A stretch of DNA of 64,000 nucleotides from Lunularia cruciata. Taxonomy: Eukaryota; Streptophyta; Marchantiopsida; Lunulariales; Lunulariaceae. Every line of letters starts with the position of its first letter. The stretch's first letter is position 1. The position numbers and the translations under genes are program-made. The DNA lies in the NCBI GenBank assembly GCA_948567375.1, contig OX419755.1, positions 8,375,001 through 8,439,000 on the forward strand. Reading direction: 5' to 3'. This document shows positions 10,693 to 21,180 of the stretch, one piece after another. A model generated the notes under the pieces. That model saw nothing but the letters and a program-made list of their open reading frames with translations. It ran no database searches and had not been told where the DNA came from.

Positions 10693-12190
10693 TTGGTGGT
10701 GAGAGCTCAGGGTATTGCAACAATAGCTGAGTCATATGATGTGCTAGTTGGGAGAGCAATGTTATACCCCATGGGTTTCAACATTGACTATTGGGAGGAG
10801 ACAACCTCCTATAGACCCGATTGGCAATTTGGTGAGGGATGGGTATGTCGCCTACCAGTATGCTTCAGTAGTGGCAGTCTTGGCTCACTACAGTTTGGGA
10901 CCATGGCAACATCAATTTTAGCTTTCAGTGGTGCAATTACTTGGCCTAGTGACTTGTTGGAGGGGAACGCCCATGGAGAGGATACTCCAGTACCAGAGGA
11001 GATCACTCAGATTTGGAGTACAAGTAGGATTGTTCCATCCACCTTAGATGTTCCATTATGGAGTTCAGAAGAGGCATTGCAGCAACATGTAGATCAATTG
11101 GTGCAACAAGCTTGGAGTGGAGCCTTTGTACCATCAAGAGATGAGTGTGAGGATGAGCCTCCAGAGTTGATTACTTTGACACCTCTAGATACCACATTCA
11201 TTGCTTGGCAGTATCCAGCAGAGAGGATATGTCTATTGGAGTTGTTCGGTGGGATTAGCACCGGACTAGCTGCGGTATTACAGGCGGGTATACGAGTATA
11301 GAGGTACTTGTATGTAGAGAGAGATGAGATTGCTAGGCAAGTCTCTCTACATCAATGTGGCACACTTGGCCCATCCATATCTAGAGTTATTATCAATGTC
11401 AGTAGTTAGAGGTTACCAAAAGGCTCTACCAACATACATTTCCTTACTGGGAGTGCATGATCTGGAGAGACATGGGCCTATTCACTTGGTGATTTCTGGA
11501 TGGCCATGCCATACACGTGCTAGTAGAGGTTTGGGTCTTCATGATCCTTGTTTTGGTGTGTTTTGGGAGATGTTACAGATACTATGACATCTCCAAGTTC
11601 ATCAGTCCGTTTCTCTAGCTTACTTTTTGGAGATTGTGCCTTTGATGGGTGATTCTTGCACCAAAGTGGTGGCGATTACACATCAGGTCTAGTCTTGGAT
11701 GGGACCTGCTGTATTGTTAGATGCAGCCATAATGGGATCACAGGCTCATCGTCTTCATCTTTGGTGGACAAACCTCTTACTTAGAGAGGTTCTATAGCGT
11801 GCTTATGATGGGATTCAACAACTTGACCACATCCTTGTTGATGATATCTTGGATGTTGGGCGTTAGTCTTAAACAATGGTAGTGGCTGATAGGTCATCTA
11901 TGGCAGTGGTGAACCTAGTTGGACAGCCTAGAGCCGCATTTCCTACACTCATGAGTTTCCTAGGCTCTCATGCTTTTTGAGAAGGAGGACCTGGACTAGT
12001 TTGGGACTCACAATTATAGCAATTGATGGAGCTCAATGTTGATGAAAGAGAGCGGGTGATGGGTTTTTGTACCAATATTACCATTGTTCTAGTAGTGTCA
12101 GAGACATCCATGCATCAAGTGTTAGGTTAGGCTATGGACCTAAACTATTTGACATGGATTATGAGCCTTGGCTTTGTAGAGCAACATAGG
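10693..12190 (+). pseudogene. C1 DNA cytosine-5 methyltransferase domain
   Basis: A transposon-borne C5-methyltransferase in canonical motif order. Motif I LELFGGISTGLAAV is at 11239-11277 (AdoMet binding). Motif II YVERD is at 11311-11325. Motif IV is GWPCH with the catalytic Cys codon at 11507-11509, followed by GLGLHDP and FGVFWEM. Motif VI is degraded to FLEIVP at 11624-11641 (C2 has LLENVP). Motif VIII is AHRLHLWWTN, within 11732-11779. Motifs IX-X are LNVDERERVMGF at 12032-12067 and MDLNYLTWI from about 12134. About 170 codons upstream (AQGIATIAESYDVLVG, GFNIDYWEE) are C-specific. Stop at 11299 and a frameshift near 11400; dead copy. Motif order and the PC/FWEM context favour DNMT3-like over DRM or MET1. 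Confidence 0.85.
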
Positions 12191-12600
12191 ATGCGCTTGA
12201 TAGGCATCACCACTCGAACACTTGTGAGCCTTGTGCCTATCGAGACGATTCAGGCACATGCTAGGGGCAATGGACCAAGTGGACATGGTATTCTTGGGAC
12301 ACAGCTAGTAGCTACTAGGGAGAGTGGTCTATTTGGAGTCCATCTAGGTGAGTGTGGGCTACTTGGAATACATCCTTGGTTCACTTGGCATGTAGCTAGA
12401 GGACGTGTGGAGCTTGCAGCCAGAGTGGAGGGAGTTTTTCACACAGAGGTTGGGATCTCTAGTGGTCAAAGGCATGACACTATTGCTCCCAAGGGCCCAA
12501 TGTAGCAGCTAGTCAGTACGTCTTCTACTCCTACTATAGTTACAGAGGATACTTGGGTGCTAGATCTTGAACCAAGCTTACTGGAGAGGAAAGATGGAGG
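12191..12600 (+). pseudogene. C1 linker between methyltransferase and RT
   Basis: A Gly/His-rich stretch with a degenerate repeat (GILGTQ, GLFGVHLGE, GLLGIHPW) is followed by ELAARVEGVF. C2 has the same linker at 50770-51050. No known domain recognised. It probably connects the methyltransferase to RT in the polyprotein. Confidence 0.5.
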
Positions 12601-13540
12601 GTTTGGAGGTTCTTGAGGAGCCACACAAGTTGTTTTGTCTTCAATATGAAGGATTTGGGTGCTCTAAAGGGGCTTGGTATATGAATTGAGCTGACTAGCA
12701 ATACACCAGTTTTTTGATGTCCTTATCAATATAGTGAGATGGAGAGGACATTGATTCAAAGCCACAGTAGTGACCTTTTTGAGGTTGGTTTGGTGGAGAT
12801 TTCACATAGAGAGTATGCATCAACAACAGTGATGCTAGCCAAGAAGGATATGCATGGCAACTACACAGATAGGCAGATGTGTGGAGATTACCGTTCTATC
12901 AACCAATAGACCAGGGCTGATCGTTATGCCATGCCTACACCGGAGGAGATTTTTGATGCAATTGGGCATGCAAAGGTCTTCAGTACTTTGGATCTTAGAG
13001 CGGGATATCATCAGTTGCCAATCAAAGAGGAGGATAAGTCCAAGACAACATTTTGGGCTATTGATCCTCACGGCAAGGATGTGTTATATCAGTGGAGGTT
13101 CTTACCATTTGGATTAAAGAATGCTCTTGCTGAGTTTTAGAGGGTCATGGATAGGTTCCTATTTGGATTGGATTTTGCTTGGTGCTATATTGATGACATT
13201 TTGGTCTATAGCACTACTGTGGAGGAGCATGAGAGAGTTGTTGGAGGTGTTTGAGAGGTTGAGATCTCATGGACTCAAATTACATCCTGGGAAGTGTAGG
13301 TTCTTCCACAAGCAGGTTGAGTATTTGGGTCACACTATCTACCCCGGAGGACTTGGTGTTCAGCAAACCAAGGTAGAGGCTATTGCATGTATTCCTTGGC
13401 CTATGGATGTGAGTAGAGTGCAAGCATTCCTTCGGTTGGCAAACTTCTATTGCTGCTATGTTAGAGGATTTAGTGCCATTACCAAGGCCTTGGCAAAGTT
13501 GACCAAGCTTACACAGGAGTGGTGTTGGGGAGATGAGCAA
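12601..13540 (+). pseudogene. C1 reverse transcriptase
   Basis: RT blocks in order: MERTLIQS, LVEISHREYAS, MCGDYRSIN (fingers), DAIGHAKVFSTLDLRAGYHQ (palm, first Asp), LPFGLKNA, and the catalytic YIDD at 13186-13197. Then LHPGKCRFFHKQVEYLGH and the thumb. Stops at 12908 and 13138 and a shift near 13240 break it. Ty3/gypsy RT by block pattern. The RT part largely shares the protease frame. Confidence 0.8.
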
Positions 13541-14085
13541 GAGAGAGCTTTTGTAGAGCTCAAGGAGAGGTTGATATTTGCTCCTATGTTGAGGAGACTG
13601 ATCAGAGGACGACCATTTAGGTTCATATTGATTGGAGTATGTTGGGGCTTGGAGCGGTGCTCACCCAACATGATGATGAGGGGAAGGAGTTTGTGGTGGC
13701 CTATGCTAATCGATCCAACAATTCAGCAGAGGCAAAGTATAGTTCATATGAGGGAGAGTGCTTGGTAGCAATTTGGGCAGTAGCACATTTTTGATGTTAC
13801 CTTTTTGGTAACCCCTTCACTCTCATCATTGATCATCAGCCACTAAAGTGGTTGATGGAGTCCGACAAGCTTTCAAGGAAGCTTGCACGATGGGCTTTGA
13901 TGTTACAGGAGTATGATTTCACGGTTGTTCATAGACCTAGAGTTATGAACCGTGATGGAGATGGGTTGAGTAGAAACCCATGTCCTAGCCAGCAAGATCA
14001 GATTGGAGCACATTGGCATGGTGAGACAGATGAGGAGATGGTGTCAGGTTGGCATGCATTGGTCTCTTTGTGTATATTTTCATAG
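13541..14085 (+). pseudogene. C1 RNase H
   Basis: Gypsy RNase H: the first strand is shifted (GVCWGLERC), followed by YSSYEGECL with the catalytic Glu, TLIIDHQPLKWLM with the catalytic Asp in DHQ, then ARWALMLQEYDF and DGDGLSRNP (connection end). A TGA at 13792 and frameshifts are present. C2 49100-49708 is the same domain in better shape. Confidence 0.75.
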
Positions 14086-14389
14086 GCTCTGGTAGTATCT
14101 CTCATATCGCATACAAGAGGAGTTATTGAGGTCACATATCCAGAGAGTGAAGATATTGGTACAATTCAGCGAGACATTCATGATGATGTCTTAGTGATGG
14201 ACTATCTTTACACTGGTGTTGTGGGTGGCATAGTTGGGGCCAAGGATAGAGACCATACTACCTCCTGAGATCACCTTGAGGCAGAGGGCTTAGCAGAGAG
14301 AGTGGTTTAGATGGTGAAGAGAGGATTGCAAAAGTATGGTTTGTAGAGAGGCCACTTGGGAGATTGAGATCTCTTGTTACCTTGGTTGG
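14086..14389 (+). pseudogene. C1 integrase remnant, part 1
   Basis: After VIEVTYPESEDIG and DDVLVMDYLYTGVV (matching C2 upstream of its HHCC domain) the sequence jumps to HLEAEGLAERVV and QKYGL, the end of the DDE core including its Glu region. The zinc domain and most of the catalytic core are deleted. It ends DLLLPWLV, where the D-type LTR begins. Confidence 0.6.
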
Positions 14390-15187
14390 TGTAATACCAA
14401 GAGCTAGCCATATGATCTAGATGTGAAATTTGGTTTGGTAACATCTAGAATGATGTTATACATGATGGTCAAAATAGATTAAATAGAAGTATCACCAAAA
14501 GAGTACTTCTACTAATAGGGCAAAAACCAAAATAGACTTGAGAACCTTAGAACCAATAGCTAAACATATGACTTAAAGGTGAAAATTGGTTTTGTAACAT
14601 CTAGAAGGATGTTACGCATGATGGACTAAGCAGATCAAAAAGAAGTATCACCAAAAGGGGACTTCTACTAATAGAGTAGGAATCGAAAGATGCCTGAAAT
14701 CTTTGAAGGCAATTTCAAAGGCCTAAATGGATGAATTAGGCCTTGAAAATCTGTTGATTCACCCCACAAGCTAGCCTCCCTTCCCCATGCTTTGTCTCAT
14801 CGAGAGCTTTCCAATGGTACCTTATGTGATTCTGAGATTCCTACAGGAAGATTCCCTAAAAGATTCTCTCTGGTCTAGGTCCTATCTGGTTGTTTGACCA
14901 ACCAGACATGTCACCCATCCAAGTAAGTAATCCAAGGGTGGAGCTTGCTGACACATCACCTATTTGTGTGCCTAATCCCATGGTGGAGCTTCCTTGGAGG
15001 AGATCCTCTTTGTCTATATAACAAAGAGAAGGTGCTCCTTTGGAGCATCGAATGTTTAAGGTGTAATCTATTTTTCTCTCTTCTCTTATCCTCGGAGTAT
15101 TACCGTCGGCCATGGGCTATCGGTTCAGCCGGCAAGCCTCCTTAGCATCATTCTCTCCATACTTTCTACTCTGTGGACGAGATCCAG
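14390..15187 (+). repeat. D-family LTR (solo or fragment) in C1
   Basis: It begins TGTAATACCAAG and matches the D LTR at 799-1011 in plus orientation. Two ~155 bp tandem units (about 14425 and 14580) repeat the GGTGAAAATTGG...ACTTCTACTAATAG block. The second half carries a TATA box and a CT-rich leader. The right end at about 15187 is inferred from where C1 integrase coding resumes (QDATVVLDWDDP). No clear target duplication. No gene inside. Confidence 0.5.
15015..15021 (+). promoter_or_regulatory. TATA box in D-type LTR
   Basis: TATATAA is followed 20-60 bp later by a purine/pyrimidine-rich start region and CTCTCTTCTCTTATC. Upstream are imperfect direct repeats (ATCCAAGGGTGGAGCTT and ATCCCATGGTGGAGCTT). 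This fits an LTR promoter. Confidence 0.5.
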
Positions 15188-15352
15188 ATTTACCTATAGC
15201 CATTTGTCAAGATGCTACTGTAGTTTTGGACTGGGATGACCCTGATGTATGGATGAGCGCATGTTCCTAGTGGGCAAAGATCTTTTGGAGAGCAATGCCA
15301 ATGGCTTTTGAAAACTTGATGATTGCTCAGCATAGAGATAATTTATGCTATG
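15188..15352 (+). pseudogene. C1 integrase C-terminal remnant, part 2
   Basis: The frame reads QDATVVLDWDDPDVWMSAC, a TAG, then WAKIFWRAMPMAFENLMIAQHRDNLCY, at which point the A2 LTR begins (15353). The AFENLxIAQHRD stretch typically follows the integrase core in elements of this type and precedes the basic C-terminal domain. The PHD part of C1 is outside the window. Confidence 0.6.
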
Positions 15353-16412
15353 TGTGGTGCCCACATTTTTTGTTTTGTTTTCAAAATAGAGAAGAAGAAG
15401 GGTATAGAGAAGTTGGATTGCGCCTATATGGCTAAAGGAGGCAAAGAAAAGAGTCTTCGGGATGAAACCCAAAGTAAAGTGACTTTGGGTCATAAGGCAA
15501 AGTACTTGGATATGCCCTATCAGCATACAACCCAAAGTAAGGAATCTTCGTATCAGAGGGAGCTCAACCCGAGGCAAAGACAGTGTAACAACCTTTCGTC
15601 GGGGTGAGAAATTTAAGAAGGGACCGTTCAAAATTGGTGGCCCATATATGTGATGTACAATTGATTGTGACAGGCGCATGCAAGAGGTGTGATTTCTTGG
15701 TAGAAACTCAAATTGAAGAGAGACAAAGAAAGCACAACTCTATAAAAATTGGGCTAACAACGAAGTAATGTCAAGCAATTTTCCTTTGCCGTTGAGAAGT
15801 CATCCTGCAGGTGATCGTGGGAAGGGAAATAGAGTTGAAGACGTGCTAGTGTGTAGAGGAGAAGTTGAGAGAGTGAAACCAAGAGACATTGAGAAAGTAG
15901 GAGAGATGGGAGGAGGAAAGAAGAACTCCGAATTTGCAGTGAGGAATCATGTGATTCGGAGGTTAGACGTGATCGCAAGAATCAAAGTTTTGAGCCGACT
16001 TCAGATCACATTCTTGGCATGGAACTGGAATGTCAGTTTTCTAGGTTTCATGACCGAGATAATCAAGAGTAAGTGTCTTGATGGCCCTAAGGAAGAGATG
16101 AAGAGAGGAAATCTGGCTTGCTGGATAGAGTCGGATTGGAGATTAGTACTCATGAGAGAGGCAGGCACGGAGCAGGGTGCCACATTCTTGGGTAAGGGAG
16201 AAGTAGCAAAAGAGACTCAAGAAGTGAGAGATGCTTTCTCTTCAAAGAGAACAAAGAATCGGTGCGGTTTCTACCTGAGAGATTAAAGAAGAAACCAAGA
16301 AGAACTAAATTGTTACTTTGCTTTGTATTTGACTAATTCTGAATCGTATCTCTACAAGAACAAACTTTACTTACCCGATTACGGCAAAAGTGATATTTGC
16401 CGGGTTGTCACA
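15353..16412 (+). repeat. A2 5' LTR (internally deleted)
   Basis: Runs from TGTGGTGCCCACATT to CGGGTTGTCACA. It is 1060 bp against 3782 bp in A1. The break at about 16266 joins the middle of the U3 frame (after ACAAAGAATC) to the U5 sequence GGTTTCTACCTGAG, so the TATA region is gone. No promoter is left. Confidence 0.85.
15768..16266 (+). pseudogene. U3 reading frame, N-terminal part (A2)
   Basis: Opens with ATG MSSNFPLPLRSHPAGD, the same start as A1 5' LTR and LTR copy e. It continues through RRLDVIARIKVLSRL and ITFLAWNWNVSFLGFM to GEVAKETQEVRDAFSSKRTKN, where the LTR deletion cuts it. It is open over its 166 codons. This copy supports the ATG at MSSNF as the real start. Confidence 0.65.
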
Positions 16413-16419
16413 TGATTTT

Positions 16420-16438
16420 TGGCACCGCTGCCAAGGAT
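16420..16438 (+). other. Primer-binding site, tRNA-Asp type (A2)
   Basis: TGGCACCGCTGCCAAGGAT begins eight bases after the LTR and is homologous to the A1 site. The CpG in GGCGCC has become CA here, as expected for deaminated methylcytosine. Confidence 0.7.
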
Positions 16439-16504
16439 ACAAATCTCAGAAGTGGAAGAATACGAAGCCAAATTTGAAATTGGGTATCAACGTAATATGA
16501 ACGT

Positions 16505-19100
16505 CTGCATCGAGAGAACAATGGGAAGAGAGCTCAAAGACAAGCATTGCAGCATGAAGAAGACAAATGTCTGAACGTCCCATCCACTATTGACGAAACC
16601 AAATGAGAGGCGTTGGACTTTCAACTCCTTCACAAAGTGCAAGAAGCCCTACAAGAATTTGACCATAAGAAATGCGAGGGTGGTTGGAAAGGCTACTTCA
16701 CATCTCCCTCTTCGTCCAAGAAGAAGAAAGATTTGAGTGGCCAAACATATGCATTGCGGCCCAGTACATCGACTTCCCCTAGAGCTGTAAAGGAAGTCGC
16801 GTCCTTAAAGAACTTTGTTCGAGAAAAGATAGCACGAACACTTACGGAAGAAGAGTGTCAACATCTTCTATGAACAATTCCTTGGTTGTCCCGAAGGAAT
16901 TTTGAAGAACACATCAAAGGTGTTAATCTTGAATCTTCCACCTGGGTTGAAGTCGACACCTTCATAGAAGAAATTGTTGAAGAAGACCCCACCTTGAATT
17001 TGACGAATTGGAACCCCTAGGCTGACAACACGGCGTCAATTCCAGCCAATCCCTTAGTTCCGTCAAGTTCAACACTACCTCAGCCGATCCCAGTGCATCA
17101 AATGATGACTTCGTTGCCTATCACCCGACACACCTATCAAAAGTATAAGAGGACAGAACAAGACAAAGACCCTGATGAATTTATCAAAGAATTTGAAGTC
17201 ATCTCCTTTGCTAACAAGGAGCATGACTTGGCGGATCAACTGTGAATTTTCCCAAGTTTGCTCCGAAAGAAAGCTCGGAGCTGGTACACCCATGTGACCC
17301 AGAAGGGGTTCATACCGGCAGACTGTGTAGACTTGAGAAACAACTTCATGGAACAATTCCAAGAGGTTGACTACGACACAAGTGTCTTCACGGCACTCAA
17401 AAATTTAGACCGAGGCAAGAAGGAGAAGTTGAGAGACTACTCTGAGCAGTTCATGGCACTCTTGAACCGAGTTCCCAAGCAATTGGGGGTGGTGGGTTAC
17501 TTTGATGCCCAAGCCATCACCTGGTTCCTCGAGGGACTTTCACCAAAGATCCAAATCTTTGCAAGGGAGAGGAATGTAACTTCCCTTGACAAAGTACTCA
17601 AACATGTTGCTTGTTACGAGGTGGCCCACTCTCACTCTATCGGCAACTAGAGAAATCGGGAGAAGAAAGGCAAGAAGCCTAGAAGGAGAGCTTCAAGCAG
17701 CACATCCCCTTCTTTGGAAGAATCCTCCATGTCTTCAAGCTCTTCTTTGGAATCCAAAGAAGAATTCAAGCCAAGACGAGTAAGAAGACGTGGGGTTAAG
17801 AAACCAGTGACTCCTCCAGCAAAGAGTGTACATAAGGCGGATTCCAAGCTGGATGCCCTCATCAAGGAGCTTTTGGATTTTAAGATCTAGATGATTGGGG
17901 CCAAAGATAGAAAGAAGGCCCCAACATTTGGCAGATTGAATGTATGGTGCACCGCATGTGGCAAGTCAAGCCATGCAAACACGGAATGCAATACTTGTAA
18001 TGCATTCTCGGTGTAGCAGATTGATTGGGTTCCGGGATGGAACCAAGATGAGGAAGAAGAGGTTGTGTACCAAACGCAAGAGGTACAGCCTCAAGCTAGC
18101 ACATTGTATCAAGGTCCGAGGTTTGGACCAAGGGAGTATAACCCCAATGCTCCTCCACGAAGACCATCAATGAGCAACCAAAATTGACCTCAAAATGTTG
18201 CACCCGGAGCCTGTTACAATTGTGGCTCAATGGGACATTGGTCTCCAAACTATTTGGAGCCAAGAAGGCAAATTGGGTACGTTCCCCTGTGTGGAAATTG
18301 TAAAGGATCGAGTCATACGGGCAACCAATGTCCTCACCCACTGAACCCAAAGCCGCCTGTAAAATATGTACAGACCCCCATTGAGCGTGCAGCAATTCAA
18401 GCAAAGGGGGATACAAATGTAAATTGCATCATGCTTGAGGAGGAGAGACCTCAGGAAGGGAGTCCGGCCTTGGAAGGAGAATGGCCGGACCTTGAAATTT
18501 TGAAGGTTGAGACACACGCCAGTAAGAAGAAGCGTGATCCCAAAGAACGGAGTATGACCTCCTCATCTTCCAGAAAGACAAAGAGACTGCGCCCAAAAGC
18601 AATTCTTTCTGCCAAGGAGGAAAAGATCCTATTGAAAGCCAAAGCTCAAGCCTTGCAAAAAGAACTAAAGGAGGCAGTACTCAGGACTCGGGAACTGAGT
18701 TTGGAAGAGGAGATGAAGACAAAGTCTCTAGTTTTTCCGGTGGACATCCGATCCAAAGTAAAGGGTCTGATCCAAGCCAAGGTGGGCCAACCCGAGGAAC
18801 CTCGAGTTAAGGCCACTAGCAATCCCATCACTATTTTGAAGCGTCCCGAAGTCAAGATGGAACATGGAGAGACTTCAAACCCAAAGCCGAAGGCAAAGAC
18901 GGTCAAATTGGGAGGAGTACTCCAATACGATATTGTAACAGATTTGGCAGTCACAAATGCCAACATTACATTCAAGCAATTGTGGGAAGACAACAAGCTG
19001 TACAAGAAGCAGCTAAATTCGGCCCTCAAGAAGGTGAGGTTGATGTCAAAGAAGGACCTGCCGGCTATTTATTGTATTAAACAAGAAGATTTGGGATCTC
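16505..19100 (+). pseudogene. A2 gag
   Basis: Gag colinear with A1: QLLHKVQEALQEFDHKK, LSGQTYALRPST, then the capsid-like part (SWYTHVTQKGF, LRDYSEQFMALLNRVPKQ, ERNVTSLDKVLKHVACYE). An SR-rich basic stretch and three CX2CX4HX4C zinc knuckles follow (CTACGKSSHANTEC near 17950; CYNCGSMGHWSPNY with the last Cys lost; CGNCKGSSHTGNQC). The ATG matching A1 has become ACG. Stops include a TGA at 16871-16873, shared with A1. Non-functional. Confidence 0.8.
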
Positions 19101-19880
19101 CCAAGGTAGACGTGGAGATTGCAAGGTGCATGATCACATTGATACCCATTGATTCGGGGTCCAGAGTGAATGTCATGACCAAAGATACTGCAAATCGACT
19201 CAGGTATCATATGTTTGAGCCAACACCCCCTTGAAATTTGCAAACCAAACCAGGAGACGGCCTTTGGGCATGCTGTCAAACATAACCATGATCATTGGAG
19301 GGGTGCCCTTCAAGTTGAATTACATTGTGTTGCAACCAGTGACAAAGATTGGTTACCCTATGTTGATTGGAAGACCTTTGTTGTACAATGCCCAAGTTGT
19401 GGTGGATTGGCATCAGCAAAAGTTAAGATTCAAGGACATTTTGTCCGAAGATCAAAAGCTGGTGACTGTGAGTTGGACAAAAGTTCCACACCTCAGAGAA
19501 AAAATTTTGTCGGAAGAAGAGGATGAATCCAAAGACTCCTTGTCTTTGTCCTCAGACGAATCCGAAGACAAAGTCCAAGTGAACTATTTGGAATGCTACA
19601 AGGTGGATGTCAAAGACAAAGATCCATATGACCTCGCCTTGGGTGAACCTGACTTGGAGGAAGGGGGTTTGATGGTAGCTTGCCTCGGGTTAAGCCGAGT
19701 AAGCCACGTTGAAGGAGTCATCAACCTTGATGACTGTCAAGATCTTGTATTGACTGAAGGAAAAGCTTTAAAAATTTTAAAGACAGTCACTTCGGAGGAG
19801 TTGGCAGGATACACTACCCTGTTCATAGAATTCCAGGATGTATTTGCCTGGTCTATTGATCAAATGCCGGGTATTCCATG
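19101..19880 (+). pseudogene. A2 protease and linker
   Basis: Retropepsin-like: PIDSGSRVNVM (D-S-G-S), then RRRPLGMLSNITMIIGGVPFKLNYIVLQ and YPMLIGRPLLYNAQVVVDW. A frameshift near 19230 falls inside it. The acidic linker SEEEDESKDSLSLSSDESEDK leads into RT. A2 keeps the D-S-G motif that A1 has lost (D-S-R). Confidence 0.75.
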
Positions 19881-20760
19881 AGAATTTGGAGAACATTGGA
19901 TTGATCTGGTTGAAGGTGCAGTTCTGGTTTGGCAGAGACAATACCGCCTGAACCCGAAGTACTCACTTTTGGTGAAAGATGAAATCGACAAGTACTTAGG
20001 GGCCGGAATCATCTTCTCTATCTTAAGCAGACAATGGGTTTCTCCCATTGTCATTGTCCCGAAGAAGAAAACAGGGAAGATCTGAGTGTGCCAAGACTTT
20101 TGTAAGTTGAACGCAGTCACAAGGAAGGATCATCATCCCTTGCCTTTTACCGATACAATTTTAGATCAAGTAGCTGGTCACCATTGTTATAGCTTTCTCG
20201 ATGGATTTTCAGGGTACAATCAAGTATCCATTCAAGAAGAAATCAAGGATAAAACTACATTCACGACTGATTAGGGCACTTTTGCTTACAATCAAATGCC
20301 CTTTGGGTTGTGTAATGCACCCACTACTTTCTAGCAGATGATGAATTCAATCTTCAAAGGTTTATTGCGCAAATTTGTAGAAGTCTTCATTGATGATTTT
20401 TGTGTGTTTGGGCAAAGAGATGTACATTTAGATTACCTTTGCCAAACTTTTGAAAGGTGTCATTTTGCTGGCTTGTCATTACACCCAGAGAAATGCTTCT
20501 TTGCAATGAAGGAGGGAATTCTTTTGGGGCATCGGGTGTCAAGCCGAGGTATTGAAGTCGATGTCAAGAAGGTTAAAGTAATTGCAGCTTTGGAATCCCT
20601 GAAGAACATCCGGGAGCTGAGAGCCTTCTTGGGACATGTCGGATACTATAGACACTTTGTGTCAAATTATGCGGTGCTTGCTGCACCCCTTACAAAGCTT
20701 CTGAAGAAATCCAAAGACTATCTGTGGGAAGCAAATCAAGAAGAAGCTTTCCAGGTGTTG
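19881..20760 (+). pseudogene. A2 reverse transcriptase
   Basis: Blocks: QYRLNPKYSLLVKDEIDKYL, VSPIVIVPKKK, VCQDFCKLNAVTRKDHHPLPF, YSFLDGFSGYNQVSI, MPFGLCNAPTTF, and an intact FIDDFCVFG catalytic box near 20385. Then LHPEKCFFAMKEGILLGH and the thumb. TGA/TAG codons at about 19879, 20083, 20272 and 20333 are G-to-A or C-to-T type changes from TGG, CGA or CAG codons. Confidence 0.8.
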
Positions 20761-21180
20761 AAGAAGAAGTTGGTTGAAGCACCAGTTATGAGAGCCCTAA
20801 ATTGGGACGTCCCTTTTCATGTATATGTGGACACTTTGTCCATGGCCATCGGAGTTGTCTTAAGTCAGAAAGACGAGAAGAAGAAGGACTATACGGTGTA
20901 ATATGCCAACCAACAACTTTCAGTTTCTGAAAAGAACTATTCAATGACTGAAAGAGAAGCACTCGGAATGGTGTATGCCTGCAAGAAATTTTGCCACTAC
21001 TTGTTGGGATACGAGTTTGTCTTCTATGTTGACCATTATGCATTGCAACATTTGGTCAAGAAGGCAGATTTGTCTGGGCAAATTGCAAGATGGATCTTGT
21101 TGTTACAAGAATTCACATATATTGTACAAGTAAGGAAGAGAGCTTTGCATTCGAATGCGGACTTCCTGTCCAGGTTAGAA
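20761..21180 (+). pseudogene. A2 RNase H
   Basis: VPFHVYVDTLSMAIGVVLSQ (first Asp), EREALGMVYACKKFCHYLLG (Glu) and FYVDHYALQHLVKK (Asp), then connection to NADFLSR. One stop at 20899. No second (archaeal-type) RNase H follows, unlike many Tat elements. Confidence 0.8.

Larger units (their letters stand above)
9695..15352 (+). mobile_element. C1: methyltransferase-bearing Ty3/gypsy element
   Basis: Plus strand. Order: primer site, putative gag, protease, DNA C5-methyltransferase, RT with YIDD, RNase H, integrase remnants. A D-type LTR sits at 14390-15187, and A2 interrupts the integrase C-terminus at 15353. Coding matches C2 (minus, 48456-64000) in the same order. There are many stops and a few frameshifts. 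A deletion removes the integrase zinc domain and most of its core (about 14250). Whether the A-short LTR is its true LTR is unresolved. Confidence 0.85.

Noticed and set aside
10693..12190. Assignment of the methyltransferase to host DRM or MET1/CMT
   Set aside because: DRM has motifs VI-X before I-IV, whereas here I, IV, VI, VIII, IX-X are in canonical order. No BAH or chromodomain as in MET1/CMT, and the domain lies between retroviral protease and RT.
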